DNA of 59,836 nucleotides. It comes from Clostridia bacterium (GTDB taxonomy: Bacteria > Bacillota > Clostridia > Christensenellales > Borkfalkiaceae). Of the stretch, positions 8,272-17,212 are shown in pieces. A program made the position numbers and the translations under genes. Each line of letters begins with the position of its first letter. The first letter of the stretch is position 1. Where the stretch lies: contig JAFTIY010000081.1 of NCBI GenBank assembly GCA_017456665.1, positions 1 through 59,836 of the forward strand, written 5' to 3'. The notes under the pieces were generated by a model, which worked only from the letters and a program-made list of their open reading frames with translations, did no database searches and was not told the DNA's origin.

Positions 8272-9033
8272 ATGGTTAACGAAAAACCGGCTACAAATCA
8301 GCCGCAACAAAGAGAAGTAGTTATTTCCATAAAAGATTTGCATAAGTCGTACGGGCCTAAAGAGGTTTTAAAGGGCATCGATCTCGACGTTTACGCCGGT
8401 GAGCTTTTTGGATTTATCGGTAAAAACGGCGTTGGTAAATCTACTACCATCGACTGCGTTATCGGTGCAAAAAAGTTTAACCAGGGCGAAATTACTTTAA
8501 ACGGCTACGATATAATTCAAGAGCCTATCGAGGCTAAGTATTCTTACGGCTACGTTGCCAGCGAGCCCTCTTGCTACGAATCTATGACAGGGTATGATTA
8601 TCTTGAGTTCGTTGCAAGTATTTACGGCATTACCGAGGGGGATTTCGTTCGCAATTACAAGTATTTGTGCACGAGATTGAGCCTTGATCTTAAAGAGCTT
8701 GCTAATCCCGTTTCGGATTATTCACACGGTATGAAGCAAAAGCTTTGCCTTGCGGCAAGCTTGTTGCATAACCCTAAAATTTGGGTGTTAGACGAGCCTA
8801 CCGTAGGTCTTGATATTATGGCGGTTGAAGAACTTAAACGAATGATGCGCGAGTATGCTAACCATGGCAAAACGGTTTTTGTAACCTCGCATAACATCGA
8901 CCTCGTTGCAAAACTGTGCGATAGAGTTTGCATAATTAATAAGGGCAAAATTGCCGCACTTTACGATTTGAACCGCGAGCCAAACAGAAGAATTCAACTT
9001 GCAAAAATATTTATGGATATTTACAAAAATTAG
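8272..9033 (+). CDS. ABC transporter ATP-binding protein
   Basis: A 253-residue cytoplasmic ATPase that should pair with the membrane protein encoded next. It has Walker A GKNGVGKST at residues 50-58, a signature motif YSHGMKQKL near 150 (an S-H-G variant of LSGGQ), Walker B IWVLDEPTVGLD near 172 and the switch histidine in TSHNIDL. The DEPTVGLD and SHGMKQK forms are common in exporters of the CcmA/NatA/ABC-2 type. The start ATG 8272 follows AGGAGATAATTT and lies 3 bases after the previous stop, so it belongs to the same operon as the AAA+/DUF2357 pair. The substrate is unknown; export of surface components would fit the locus. Confidence 0.92.
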   Translation: MVNEKPATNQPQQREVVISIKDLHKSYGPKEVLKGIDLDVYAGELFGFIGKNGVGKSTTIDCVIGAKKFNQGEITLNGYDIIQEPIEAKYSYGYVASEPSCYESMTGYDYLEFVASIYGITEGDFVRNYKYLCTRLSLDLKELANPVSDYSHGMKQKLCLAASLLHNPKIWVLDEPTVGLDIMAVEELKRMMREYANHGKTVFVTSHNIDLVAKLCDRVCIINKGKIAALYDLNREPNRRIQLAKIFMDIYKN

Positions 9034-9067
9034 TTTTTGTAAGTTACGCTAAAATAAAAAAATAGGG

Positions 9068-9083
9068 CTATAAGTCGATTATT
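9068..9083 (-). repeat. Dispersed hairpin-loop repeat, copy 3
   Basis: CTATAAGTCGATTATT on the + strand (14 of 16 to the reverse consensus), in the 77-base gap between the ABC ATPase and permease genes. AAATAGGGC on the left can pair with GCCTTATTT on the right, with a longer loop than in most copies. Confidence 0.65.
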
Positions 9084-9110
9084 TAAGGTTTTGCCTTATT
9101 TGGAGCAGTT

Positions 9111-10706
9111 ATGCTGAATTTGCTTATTAAAGATTTTAAATTAATGTTTTCGAGCGAAAGAAGCCTTTCGAAAAGAATTATTTCGGGTGTTGTAACCGTT
9201 CTTTTTGTGGCTTGTTTTGTCGTGCTTGAAATCTTTTTGTTTTCGGCTGTGCTCAATAAAATTAAAGATTTCCGTCAAGCGCCCGAGGCGTTTATGACGC
9301 TGTTTTTGGCTGTTGTTACTATTTTGATGATTGTTGCCGGCGTTTTGCAGGCTAAAAAGTTGTTCTTTAACGAAAAGGATATCGAGCAGCTTACCCGTTA
9401 TCCCGTAACGAATAGTCAAATTATACTGTCTAAACTGATTTTCTTGTTTTTTAGCCATTACGCTACGGCAATACTCTTCGTTTATCCGCTATTTATTGCT
9501 TACGGTCAAACGATAACTATGCCCGTTTGGTTTTATTATATAGCGCTCTTTTATCCCGTTGTTTCTTTCTTTTTTGAGATGGGGATTGCGCTACTCGTGG
9601 TTTATCCCGTTTGGATGTTTTCACAATTTTTAAAAAAGCATCTGCTGTTGGAATTCGGGCTCGCTATGGTGCTTTTGCTTGCGGGTACGTATGCGTATTC
9701 TAATATTTTGAGCTTGTTTATAGAGCTCGTTGCAAACAATCAGCTCAGTATTATCTTTTCTACCGAAAATATTACCAAATTCGTAGGTATAGAAAAATAT
9801 TTGTTCCCCATCAATTTTTTAACCGACGTTTTCGTCGATCGCAAATACGGCTCACTTTGGCCATATCTTTCTATGGGGGTGGGAATTTTTTCGCTCGGTC
9901 TTACCGTTACTATTTTTACCTTCCACTACGTGCGCAACCTGTCGATTACTGCAAAAAGCAGACCGCTGCGCGAGCGCAAGGTTAAAATTACAAGCCCGAT
10001 TAAAGCGCTTATTAAAAAAGAAATTTCTCTTTTAACAAAAGGTACCGATTATATATTTACCTTTTCGGGCTTACTAATCGTTCAGCCGTTCTTGCTGTTT
10101 ATGATAGTTTCGGCGCTTAACACTATTTTCTCTGCGGGGCTCTTCCGTTATTACGTTACGGTAGTTCCCAATTTTATTACGCTTATCGACTTTTTGATCA
10201 TAGTAATGTTCACTCTTATTATTAACCAAGGGGCGAATAACTACGTTACTATGGAAGAGCGTACCATTAAAAATATGAAAACTATTCCGATAAGCTATAA
10301 AACTCAGCTTATCGTTAAAATGATGATTCCGTTCGCTATGTCGTTTGCATCGCTGTTTTTAAGCTCGATAGTTTTGGTAGCGTTCGGTGCAGTTTCGGTG
10401 GTTACCGGTATAATGGCGTTTTTATTTAGCACCGTTAGCTTATTCGTTTTTGACGTTATATCGCTCAGAGAGGAGCTTCATATCCGCCACGGTAAGCCGC
10501 GTACTACCTATATTTCGTCAATTTACTCATATCTGTTACCGTTTTCGTACGTTATTTGCGGTATTATTCTTTCTTATTTAGGCACTTCGCTTGCCGCTAT
10601 CTATTTGGCCGGCATTTTGCTTATTATTTTACTCGGATTGCCGCATTTAGTATACGTAAAGCAAAATATGGGGTCGCTGTTTATGGATTTGGAGGCAATT
10701 AACTGA
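9111..10706 (+). CDS. ABC-2-type transporter membrane protein
   Basis: A 531-residue integral membrane protein with roughly ten to twelve hydrophobic segments, for example VVTVLFVACFVVLEIFLFSA near residue 30 and LLLIVQPFLLF-like stretches in the second half. It shows the two-half layout of large ABC-2 permeases that pair with the CcmA-like ATPase encoded just upstream. ATG 9111 follows TTGGAGCAGTT. The stop codon overlaps the start of the next gene by one base (TGATG). It probably forms the channel of an exporter; sequence alone does not identify the substrate. Confidence 0.82.
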   Translation: MLNLLIKDFKLMFSSERSLSKRIISGVVTVLFVACFVVLEIFLFSAVLNKIKDFRQAPEAFMTLFLAVVTILMIVAGVLQAKKLFFNEKDIEQLTRYPVTNSQIILSKLIFLFFSHYATAILFVYPLFIAYGQTITMPVWFYYIALFYPVVSFFFEMGIALLVVYPVWMFSQFLKKHLLLEFGLAMVLLLAGTYAYSNILSLFIELVANNQLSIIFSTENITKFVGIEKYLFPINFLTDVFVDRKYGSLWPYLSMGVGIFSLGLTVTIFTFHYVRNLSITAKSRPLRERKVKITSPIKALIKKEISLLTKGTDYIFTFSGLLIVQPFLLFMIVSALNTIFSAGLFRYYVTVVPNFITLIDFLIIVMFTLIINQGANNYVTMEERTIKNMKTIPISYKTQLIVKMMIPFAMSFASLFLSSIVLVAFGAVSVVTGIMAFLFSTVSLFVFDVISLREELHIRHGKPRTTYISSIYSYLLPFSYVICGIILSYLGTSLAAIYLAGILLIILLGLPHLVYVKQNMGSLFMDLEAIN

Positions 10707-13141
10707 TGAAAAAGAAAAATTTGATCGTATTATTGCTGATGCCGTTCATAATTTCAACCCTGTGTATAGTAACCGTTAACGTTACTTACGAGGCGGTTGC
10801 CGTTGATATTTTGTCTATTGATTGGAATTACGATGATTTAGAGCCATTTAAATTGGGCACTACCGAGCAAGATAGCTTGCATAAGCTCAATGCGGTAGGT
10901 AAAAACTATAATTATACGCTGGCTGAAGGCAACGAGCTCGTTTGGTCGTGCGAAAATAAGGATTCATCTATTACCGATCCAATTGCCGAAATAGTGTTTT
11001 TAAACGGGCAGTATTATTTAAAAACCAACAAAACGGGGGAGGTTATAGTTACCTGCTCTAACGAAAAGGGCAACGTTTCACGCAAGATGACGGCCGTTAT
11101 TTACGATTCGGCGTTAATCTTGATTCAGCCCGCCGTTCAAAGCTCGCAAAACAATATTGATCCCGTTATTTATTACGGGCAGTACGATTTAAACGGAACG
11201 CAAAAGGTAAACGCTAGTATTTCGCTTAAAATTACAACTATTCCCGCGTCTATTGCGTCAACTCTTACTTGCGAGAGCAGTGAGAACGTATCTTGCGATT
11301 TGAGCAAAAACTTAATTACCGTAAACGGAACGGGTGATGCAACCGTTACGGTGCGCAGTACCTCGGGTATCGCAGAGCCCGCTACATTTGGATTTAGAAT
11401 AGTAGAAAACGGCGTTAACGTTTATAGCTACAATGACCTTTTAAACTGTACGAATAAATCGCAAGATGGCGAAATCGTAGTTTTGCGTAAAAACTTTGAA
11501 TCGGTTGATAACGCATATATAAAAACTGCAAGCGGTGTGGTTTTGGCAAATTCAAACACCGAGTGCTTTGGTAATTATAACCATAGAAACAATAGCTTTA
11601 GCTTTGCTGGCGAAATATACAGCTTTACCACTACTTATAATAAAAATTATATAGATCAGTGGAACGAATTCGTTAAAACCAATAAATCTTATTCGGCTAT
11701 AACCGATAAGGTAAACGTTGGTCTTCGCGTGCAAAAAGATTTTTACGGCAACGGCTATACCTTGAATTTGCATAACTTGGCTTATCCTTCTTCATCCTTT
11801 ACGGGATCTAACGGTCAAAGCATTCCTGCTCTTGCTCCCGGTGATTTGTTCCGCGGTCCGCTTCCGTTTTATACGCTTGGCGACCCGCACGATACACCTC
11901 TCGTTTCGGCGCTCGGGCAAGATAATATAGGTATGTACGTCGATGGCAACGGTATTACCGTTAACGACGTTAATATAAAAAACTGCGACTTTGGCGATCG
12001 CGTTGCTAATTTAGATACGGTTGGCACCGTTTTAGAGGTTTTTGGTAACGACGTTATTATTAAAAACTCGCGTATGTCTAACGGCAAAAACGTAGTTAGA
12101 GCCTTTTCTTCTATGAATTTGCTTATAGATAACTGCATGATGAGCAACTCGCGCAACTTCTTATTTACTTCCGGCTCAAACGAGTATTTAACAGTTACCG
12201 GCGATAACGAGGCTGAATTTACTCATCCCGACGGAAGCAAGAAAAAATCAACGCTTAACCAATTTATTAATCCTAACGGAGAGCTCGGTGATGGGGCGCT
12301 TAACAGCTTTTTGTTAACCGATTATACGAGCGATGCGAACAAGCGCGCTATTATTAAAGAATTGCTTTTATCCGTTCAAGAGGCATTAAACGACGTGGGC
12401 GATATTGCAAATGAGTTTAAGGGCACGACCACCATTAACGATTGCTTCTTTTATAAAAGCGGAATAGCTTCTATCGCTATGGAGTCTTTCTTTAACGGTC
12501 CGTATTTATATAACGGCTCGCCTTCGCTTATTTCAACGGCGTTTAAAATGATTTCGGGCGAGGGCAAGGATATCGTTCCTTATACGGCATTGGGCATTTC
12601 GGGCGTTTCTTATCCCGTAAAGCTCGACGTTACGGGCGATACTCGCTTTTACGATTTTAAAACGGCAAACCAAATGGATTTATCGGGGCTTATCGATGAA
12701 AACATTTCGGCTGTTGCAAACGAAATTTTTGGCGAAGGATCGTTTGATTTAACGGTTGACGATATCTTCCCGCTAAAAACGATGGTAATGCAGAGGGCTC
12801 AAAGTCAAGGCTGTGTTTATAATAACGAGGGCGAAAGATATATCAACGTGCCCGTAGCTTATTACGGTGGCGGGCTTAACCTCTCGGTTGTAAATCTCGA
12901 TGGCATTAACTATAAAAATAACTACACCCTTGAAACTGAAGTAGATTTACTTGAAACCTATCTCAACTTAAAGGGCGGTTCTTCATCGCTCGACTTAAAA
13001 TCGATGAAAAATCTTATGCTAAAAACGGTAACTACTGTTATCGGCTACGAGCCGTTTACGTTTAGATTTGTTCGTAACGGCTATTTACTCAACGAAACCC
13101 CTAAGGTTTCAGACCTTATCGCTAACGCTAAAGGAGTATAA
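10706..13141 (+). CDS. Large exported protein with Ig-like and beta-helix-like regions
   Basis: An 811-residue protein translationally coupled to the ABC permease. A basic start (KKKN) and hydrophobic stretch (LIVLLLMPFIISTLCIVTV) form a signal peptide or anchor. The region near residues 150-230 reads like a bacterial Ig-like domain (GTGDATVTVRSTSG). From about 400 to 490 there are strings of short beta-strands with regularly spaced N/D/G turns (GNGITVNDVNIKNCDF, GNDVIIKNSRMSNGKN, NLLIDNCMMSNSRN), the look of a right-handed parallel beta-helix. I cannot name a family. The exporter coupling suggests a secreted surface protein, possibly a scaffold for the SipW-processed subunits. Confidence 0.75.
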   Translation: MKKKNLIVLLLMPFIISTLCIVTVNVTYEAVAVDILSIDWNYDDLEPFKLGTTEQDSLHKLNAVGKNYNYTLAEGNELVWSCENKDSSITDPIAEIVFLNGQYYLKTNKTGEVIVTCSNEKGNVSRKMTAVIYDSALILIQPAVQSSQNNIDPVIYYGQYDLNGTQKVNASISLKITTIPASIASTLTCESSENVSCDLSKNLITVNGTGDATVTVRSTSGIAEPATFGFRIVENGVNVYSYNDLLNCTNKSQDGEIVVLRKNFESVDNAYIKTASGVVLANSNTECFGNYNHRNNSFSFAGEIYSFTTTYNKNYIDQWNEFVKTNKSYSAITDKVNVGLRVQKDFYGNGYTLNLHNLAYPSSSFTGSNGQSIPALAPGDLFRGPLPFYTLGDPHDTPLVSALGQDNIGMYVDGNGITVNDVNIKNCDFGDRVANLDTVGTVLEVFGNDVIIKNSRMSNGKNVVRAFSSMNLLIDNCMMSNSRNFLFTSGSNEYLTVTGDNEAEFTHPDGSKKKSTLNQFINPNGELGDGALNSFLLTDYTSDANKRAIIKELLLSVQEALNDVGDIANEFKGTTTINDCFFYKSGIASIAMESFFNGPYLYNGSPSLISTAFKMISGEGKDIVPYTALGISGVSYPVKLDVTGDTRFYDFKTANQMDLSGLIDENISAVANEIFGEGSFDLTVDDIFPLKTMVMQRAQSQGCVYNNEGERYINVPVAYYGGGLNLSVVNLDGINYKNNYTLETEVDLLETYLNLKGGSSSLDLKSMKNLMLKTVTTVIGYEPFTFRFVRNGYLLNETPKVSDLIANAKGV

Positions 13142-13142
13142 T

Positions 13143-14252
13143 ATGAAAAGAATTTTAACGTGTATCGTGCTTGTGTTTATGATTTTTTCAAGTGCGCTGC
13201 TTACAGGATGCGACAGCTTTGCTGTAGACGATTCAATTCAAATTGAATCTATTACCAACGACCTTATGTCAGACGGCCGCACTCGTATAACCATTACTTA
13301 CGTTGACAATATTAAAAGCCCAGACGTATTCTATATAGCGCAGGGCGAACAGGGCGAAATAGGCGAAACGGGTAACGGTATTAAAGAAATTACTTACGCA
13401 GAAGACGAGCTTACCGGCGATACTATCGTTACTATAACCTTTACAGACGAAAGTGTTGAACCCGTAGTTTTTACCGTACGCAACGGTTTATCTATTTTGG
13501 GTATTGATACTTACGTTGATGAGGTAACGGGCGATAACTGTATGCTCTTTAAGTATTCTAACGGCACTTATTCAGAGCCTATCGTGCTTCCTCAAGGCAA
13601 GGCGGGTATCGGTATTAAAACCTACGAACAAATAGTTAACGAAGATAAGAGCGTTGATACAAAATTCGTTTTAGACGACGGGCGCGAAATTACCATAACT
13701 ATTCCCGCTCCTCAAGAGGGTAACGGAATAGAGTCGATGGCGGCAAGTATAAGCGCAGATAGAACGGAATATATCATTACCGTTACCTATACCAACGGCA
13801 GAATGCAAGATTTATTCCTTCCTTGCCCCAAAGAACCGAGTAACTGGTATAGCGGCCAAGGTAAGCCCAGCGACCGTGAACACCTAAACGGCGACTATTA
13901 TTTTGACCTTCAGCACCACGAAATTTACTTTAAAGAAGACGGATATTGGACTAAAATCGTAAGCTTTGAAACTAACGAAAAGGTTTGCGAGGTCGCTTTT
14001 GATTTAAACGATATTGACGATGCCAATAGCCCCGCTTTAATGGAAGGATTAAAAACCTATCGTATAAAATACGGAACTGTTTTTGCAGATAACGGATACG
14101 AAATTCCCGTTCCTGCGCGTCAGGGATACACCTTTAAGGGTTGGTATACCAGTAGATCAGAAACTGCAACGGCAGGTAAATTAACAACCTTAACCCCAAT
14201 ATTTAGCGACGTTACTTTTTACGCCGTATGGGAAAAGAATCAATTGCTTTAA
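13143..14252 (+). CDS. Lipoprotein with collagen-like segment and C-terminal InlB-type repeat
   Basis: I start it at ATG 13143, just after the preceding stop, because MKRILTCIVLVFMIFSSALLTGC is a clean lipoprotein signal with lipobox LTGC; an upstream in-frame methionine lies inside the previous gene. The 369-residue protein has a short QGEQGEIGETGNG collagen-like stretch near residue 65 and another GKAGIG, each leading into beta-rich repeats. The C-terminal ~70 residues (YEIPVPARQGYTFKGWYT ... DVTFYAVWE) match the Listeria-Bacteroides/InlB B-repeat family. It should be membrane-anchored and surface-exposed, as expected for a component or receptor of the surface structure encoded by this locus. 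Confidence 0.85.
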   Translation: MKRILTCIVLVFMIFSSALLTGCDSFAVDDSIQIESITNDLMSDGRTRITITYVDNIKSPDVFYIAQGEQGEIGETGNGIKEITYAEDELTGDTIVTITFTDESVEPVVFTVRNGLSILGIDTYVDEVTGDNCMLFKYSNGTYSEPIVLPQGKAGIGIKTYEQIVNEDKSVDTKFVLDDGREITITIPAPQEGNGIESMAASISADRTEYIITVTYTNGRMQDLFLPCPKEPSNWYSGQGKPSDREHLNGDYYFDLQHHEIYFKEDGYWTKIVSFETNEKVCEVAFDLNDIDDANSPALMEGLKTYRIKYGTVFADNGYEIPVPARQGYTFKGWYTSRSETATAGKLTTLTPIFSDVTFYAVWEKNQLL

Positions 14253-14266
14253 AAAATTAATTATTT

Positions 14267-14296
14267 GGCGTAGCGAAAAGAGCTACGCCTTAAATT
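14267..14296 (+). terminator. Hairpin terminator after the lipoprotein gene
   Basis: GGCGTAGC (14267-14274) and GCTACGCC (14282-14289) form a perfect eight-base stem with a seven-base loop, followed by TTAAATTTGC. The T-run is weak, so it may be partial. Confidence 0.55.
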
Positions 14297-14340
14297 TGCT
14301 TTTATAAAAGAAAAATTCACTTTTTAGGACGGAAATTAAA

Positions 14341-15585
14341 ATGCAGGATTATATTAAATTGGAACAAAATCAAAAGATGCCACTTGAAGAACGTATACGT
14401 GTATTGCGCGCAAAAACACCCATTCAGGCACAAGAAGCAAAGCGTTTGCTTGAAGAGGCAGGTATAGAAAGTTGCCGAAATAAAGGCGAACAAAGTAAAG
14501 AGGATTATAAAATTAGATTAGAGCGTTCGCGCGCAAAAACACCCATTCAAGCGATGGCTGCAAAACAGTTGCTTGCGGCAGCGTACGGCGAAATTTCAGA
14601 AGAGGAGATTGAGGAATACCGCAGGATGCTTTTATCCGTAGGTGCTAATAAAGATTTGCAATACAATAGATATCAGCAGACCGTTGAAAACGGTAGCGAC
14701 GTAGAAGCGGATAACGTGATCAACGCTGAAACAAACCAACTTTCTTCTGCTGATGAGAAAAATAGCATTCAAGCACAAATTTTTGAAGAAATCGAATGCT
14801 TTGAAGAAAAGGACTCAAAGTCTTCCGATTTTAATGGCGAAAATCAAGTAAAAAGCGAAAACGTATCCGTTCAGCCTTCGCAAACAAGCACGGCTGAAGA
14901 TGATTACGAAAGTTATATTGAAGAACCCGAAATGCTTGATAACGATGCTATAGACAAGCTTGTTGATGAAATTATAGATGAAAGCGAGCAGCAAAACGCA
15001 AATAATCAGTTAAATTATGAACAACAAAAGGCCGAAAATTCGGGCGTAAAAAGTGATAACTTAAACAATGAAAAAACTATTGATGAGATAGCTCAACTGT
15101 TTGAAAAGGACCAATCTGAATTATTGGATGAGGAAATGGAACTTGACGAGCATTTAGATGAAAGCGTAGAAGAAAAAAATGAAGATACGGGCGTTTATAA
15201 CGAAATTATAGTTACACTTACTAAAGATGATGATTCCGTTGAAAATAGTAATGAAAGTGCCGATAATGACGCTATAGGTCAGCTTGTTGATCAAAACGAA
15301 AGCAATAATCAGAATCAAAATGATGATGAAAGTGAAGAAATTGAAAGAATTTTTGATTCTTCAAATCGCTCGCCTGCACAAATGGCTGAGGTAAAAAAGA
15401 TCGAACAAAAAAGCACTGCGAGTGAAATGGCTGTTTATTACGAAATGTCTTTAGAAGAGTGGAACGAGCTTTCGTTAGACGTTAAAAAACGTTTATGTCG
15501 CCGTCGCATGAGAAGTATAAAAAGATCTAAAAACGTTAACCGTATTCGTCAACAAAAAGCGAACGAAAAAAACGGTAAAAAATAG
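14341..15585 (+). CDS. Acidic repeat-containing protein of unknown function
   Basis: A 414-residue soluble protein with no signal peptide. The N-terminus holds a duplicated ~45-residue unit with a shared RAKTPIQAxxAKxLLxxA core (near residues 24 and 62). The middle ~280 residues are strongly acidic and rich in Glu, Asp, Asn and Gln, with no predicted fold I can recognise. The last ~50 residues switch to a basic tail (KKRLCRRRMRSIKRSKNVNRIRQQ). The ribosome binding site is TTTAGGACGGAAATTAAA. It lies 89 bases after the InlB-like lipoprotein gene. I do not recognise a family. The charge split suggests a binding or scaffold protein with a nucleic-acid- or membrane-facing tail. Confidence 0.7.
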   Translation: MQDYIKLEQNQKMPLEERIRVLRAKTPIQAQEAKRLLEEAGIESCRNKGEQSKEDYKIRLERSRAKTPIQAMAAKQLLAAAYGEISEEEIEEYRRMLLSVGANKDLQYNRYQQTVENGSDVEADNVINAETNQLSSADEKNSIQAQIFEEIECFEEKDSKSSDFNGENQVKSENVSVQPSQTSTAEDDYESYIEEPEMLDNDAIDKLVDEIIDESEQQNANNQLNYEQQKAENSGVKSDNLNNEKTIDEIAQLFEKDQSELLDEEMELDEHLDESVEEKNEDTGVYNEIIVTLTKDDDSVENSNESADNDAIGQLVDQNESNNQNQNDDESEEIERIFDSSNRSPAQMAEVKKIEQKSTASEMAVYYEMSLEEWNELSLDVKKRLCRRRMRSIKRSKNVNRIRQQKANEKNGKK

Positions 15586-15586
15586 G

Positions 15587-15602
15587 CTATAACACGTTTA
15601 AC
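15587..15602 (-). repeat. Dispersed hairpin-loop repeat, copy 4
   Basis: CTATAACACGTTTAAC (13 of 16 to the reverse consensus) begins two bases after the stop codon of the acidic protein gene and 13 bases before the MITE-like element. Confidence 0.5.
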
Positions 15603-15614
15603 GCGTAAAAGAAT

Positions 15615-16008
15615 AAAGTCACTCCTGATATGGGTGATGTCCTTAGCGGAGAATTTACACTTTCGCAAAAGTACAAGCATCGCATTTGACAGGTCAAACG
15701 CAAATATGGGCTAAGCCCAAACCCTTATACAAACAGAAAGAGCAAACACGCAAGACGAAAAATCTTGTATGTCTGCTCTTTTTTCTGTTAGTGATGTTTT
15801 TGCTAACGCAAAAGTGATGTTATGCTGCGCATAATGATATTGCTCGCAAATGCTCGCAGTGATGTGATGTTTGCCCACTGTGCCGAAGGCACAACATCAT
15901 TCACGCAGTGAACATCACTGCCGAAGGCAACATCACTTGCCCGCAAGGGCAAACATCGTTTAGCGTGAATACTCCGTTAAGAGTATCACGCTAAAAAAGG
16001 GTGACTTT
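15615..16008. mobile_element. MITE-like non-coding element with chained hairpins
   Basis: The ends are inverted: AAAGTCAC at 15615-15622 and GTGACTTT at 16001-16008, with ACTCC/GGGTGA extending the similarity. Inside, a 46-base hairpin (15737-15782, AAGAGCA against TGCTCTT, then TTTT) is followed by at least six short palindromes separated by GTGATGTT or its complement AACATCAC. Examples are GTGCCGAAGGCAC, GCCGAAGGC, TGCCCGCAAGGGCA and TAGCGTGAATACTCC against its complement near the right end. There is no open frame. The layout is that of a non-autonomous mobile element; base composition is less AT-rich than its surroundings. Confidence 0.65.
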
Positions 16009-16237
16009 TTTATTTTTTACCTCGTAATAGGCGGTTAAAATTTTTTTAAAAGTATACTAAAAAAACGTTTACACACTAATGAATTTATATATCAAAGGTA
16101 AATAATAAAAATCTCGAAGAAATAGAAATTATGTGGTTTATATAAAGTGACAAACGGCAAATTGTATGATATAATAAATGGGTAGTTATTGTTTATTTAC
16201 AGTTGCAAATTATGCTACTGATATTTCTGGAGGAAAT

Positions 16238-17197
16238 ATGAAAAACATTACCGAAGTGCAAAAATATTATTTAGGTATCGACCTTGGCGGAACTTTTATT
16301 AAGGGTGGTATCGTAGACCGTTTAGGCAACGTTATAGTTAAAGATAAAGTTCCCACTCAAAGCGAAGGAGGCAGCGATGCCGTTGCTCAAAATATCGCAA
16401 AGCTTACTAAAGCGTTACTTAAAAAAGCGGGAATGCAGGCAAGCGACGTTGTAGGTATGGGGATGGGCGTTCCCGGAATGATAGATAGTGAGGCAGGCGA
16501 GGTAATTTATTCTGGCAATTTAAATTGGGAGCATTTTTTTATAGCAGAAGCCGTTGAAAAGCTTACCGATATAAAAGTGAAAATAGCAAACGACGCTAAC
16601 GTTGCCGCTTTGGGCGAAACTAAATTCGGTTGCGGCAAGCAATTTAACAACACCGTTCTCATTACATTGGGTACGGGAGTAGGCGGTGGCATTATAGTTG
16701 ACGGAAAGCTCTTTGAGGGCAATCGTTCTGCCGGTGCCGAAATGGGGCATAGCGTTATAGTTGCGGGCGGCGAACCGTGCAGTTGCGGCAGAAAGGGATG
16801 TTTAGAGGCGTACGCTTCGGCAACTGCTCTCATTCGCGATACCAAAAGGGCAATGCAAAATAATAAAAACAGCCTTATGTGGCAGGTTGGCGAGCAAAAC
16901 GTAACGGGTAAAACAGCCTTTGATTATTACGATAGTGACCAAAGCGCAAAAGCCGTAGTTGATAACTATATCGAAAAGCTTGCCGTTGGTCTTACCAATA
17001 TAGCAAACGAATTTAGGCCGGAGGCAATCATGCTCGGAGGTGGCGTTTGCGCTCAAGGAGATAGGCTCATTCTTCCATTAAGGGAATTTGTTAATAAAGA
17101 AATATTTGGCGGTAACAGAGGTCCAAAGGTGGAAATTTTAACCGCAACTTTGGGCAACGACGCCGGCTTATTAGGAGCTGCAGCGCTATGGTTTTAA
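16238..17197 (+). CDS. glcK: ROK-family glucokinase
   Basis: The start at ATG 16238 follows a strong GGAGG (TTCTGGAGGAAAT); an in-frame ATG 60 bases upstream has none. The 319-residue enzyme phosphorylates glucose with ATP. It has the phosphate-binding GIDLGGTFIKGG near residue 13, the catalytic-aspartate segment IANDANVAALGE near 118, the second nucleotide motif GTGVGGGIIVDGKL, and the ROK zinc site GH...CSCGRKGCLE near 170. Length fits bacterial ROK glucokinases (about 310-325). It is monocistronic here, with a repeat copy and a strong terminator behind it. Confidence 0.93.
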   Translation: MKNITEVQKYYLGIDLGGTFIKGGIVDRLGNVIVKDKVPTQSEGGSDAVAQNIAKLTKALLKKAGMQASDVVGMGMGVPGMIDSEAGEVIYSGNLNWEHFFIAEAVEKLTDIKVKIANDANVAALGETKFGCGKQFNNTVLITLGTGVGGGIIVDGKLFEGNRSAGAEMGHSVIVAGGEPCSCGRKGCLEAYASATALIRDTKRAMQNNKNSLMWQVGEQNVTGKTAFDYYDSDQSAKAVVDNYIEKLAVGLTNIANEFRPEAIMLGGGVCAQGDRLILPLREFVNKEIFGGNRGPKVEILTATLGNDAGLLGAAALWF

Positions 17198-17212
17198 AAA
17201 TTAAAAATAGCC

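Larger units (their letters stand above)
15586..16237. other. Intergenic region holding a MITE-like element
   Basis: This 652-base gap has no credible gene. It contains one dispersed-repeat copy directly at the upstream stop codon, a 394-base hairpin-rich element (15615-16008), and an AT-rich promoter region for the glucokinase gene with TATAAT-like sequence (GATATAATAAA) near 16168-16178. Confidence 0.7.

Noticed and set aside
7972-8343. 123-codon minus-strand frame opposite the DUF2357-like gene
   Set aside because: It lies wholly over well-supported + strand genes (the DUF2357-like and ABC ATPase genes) and has no family features.
14945-15290. GATAACGATGCTATAG-like sequences in the acidic protein gene as repeat copies
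   Set aside because: They encode a repeated DNDAIDKLVDE / DNDAIGQLVDQ peptide and match only the CTATAG end, so a protein-level duplication explains them.
15790-15960. Regularly spaced short palindromes and GTGATGTT units resembling a CRISPR array
   Set aside because: The spaced units are different small hairpins, not identical direct repeats with unique spacers of constant length, and there are no cas genes. It fits a hairpin-rich mobile element better.
16178-16237. Upstream ATG as the start of the glucokinase
   Set aside because: The strong GGAGG at 16228 positions the start at 16238, and the extra 20 residues do not belong to the ROK family.
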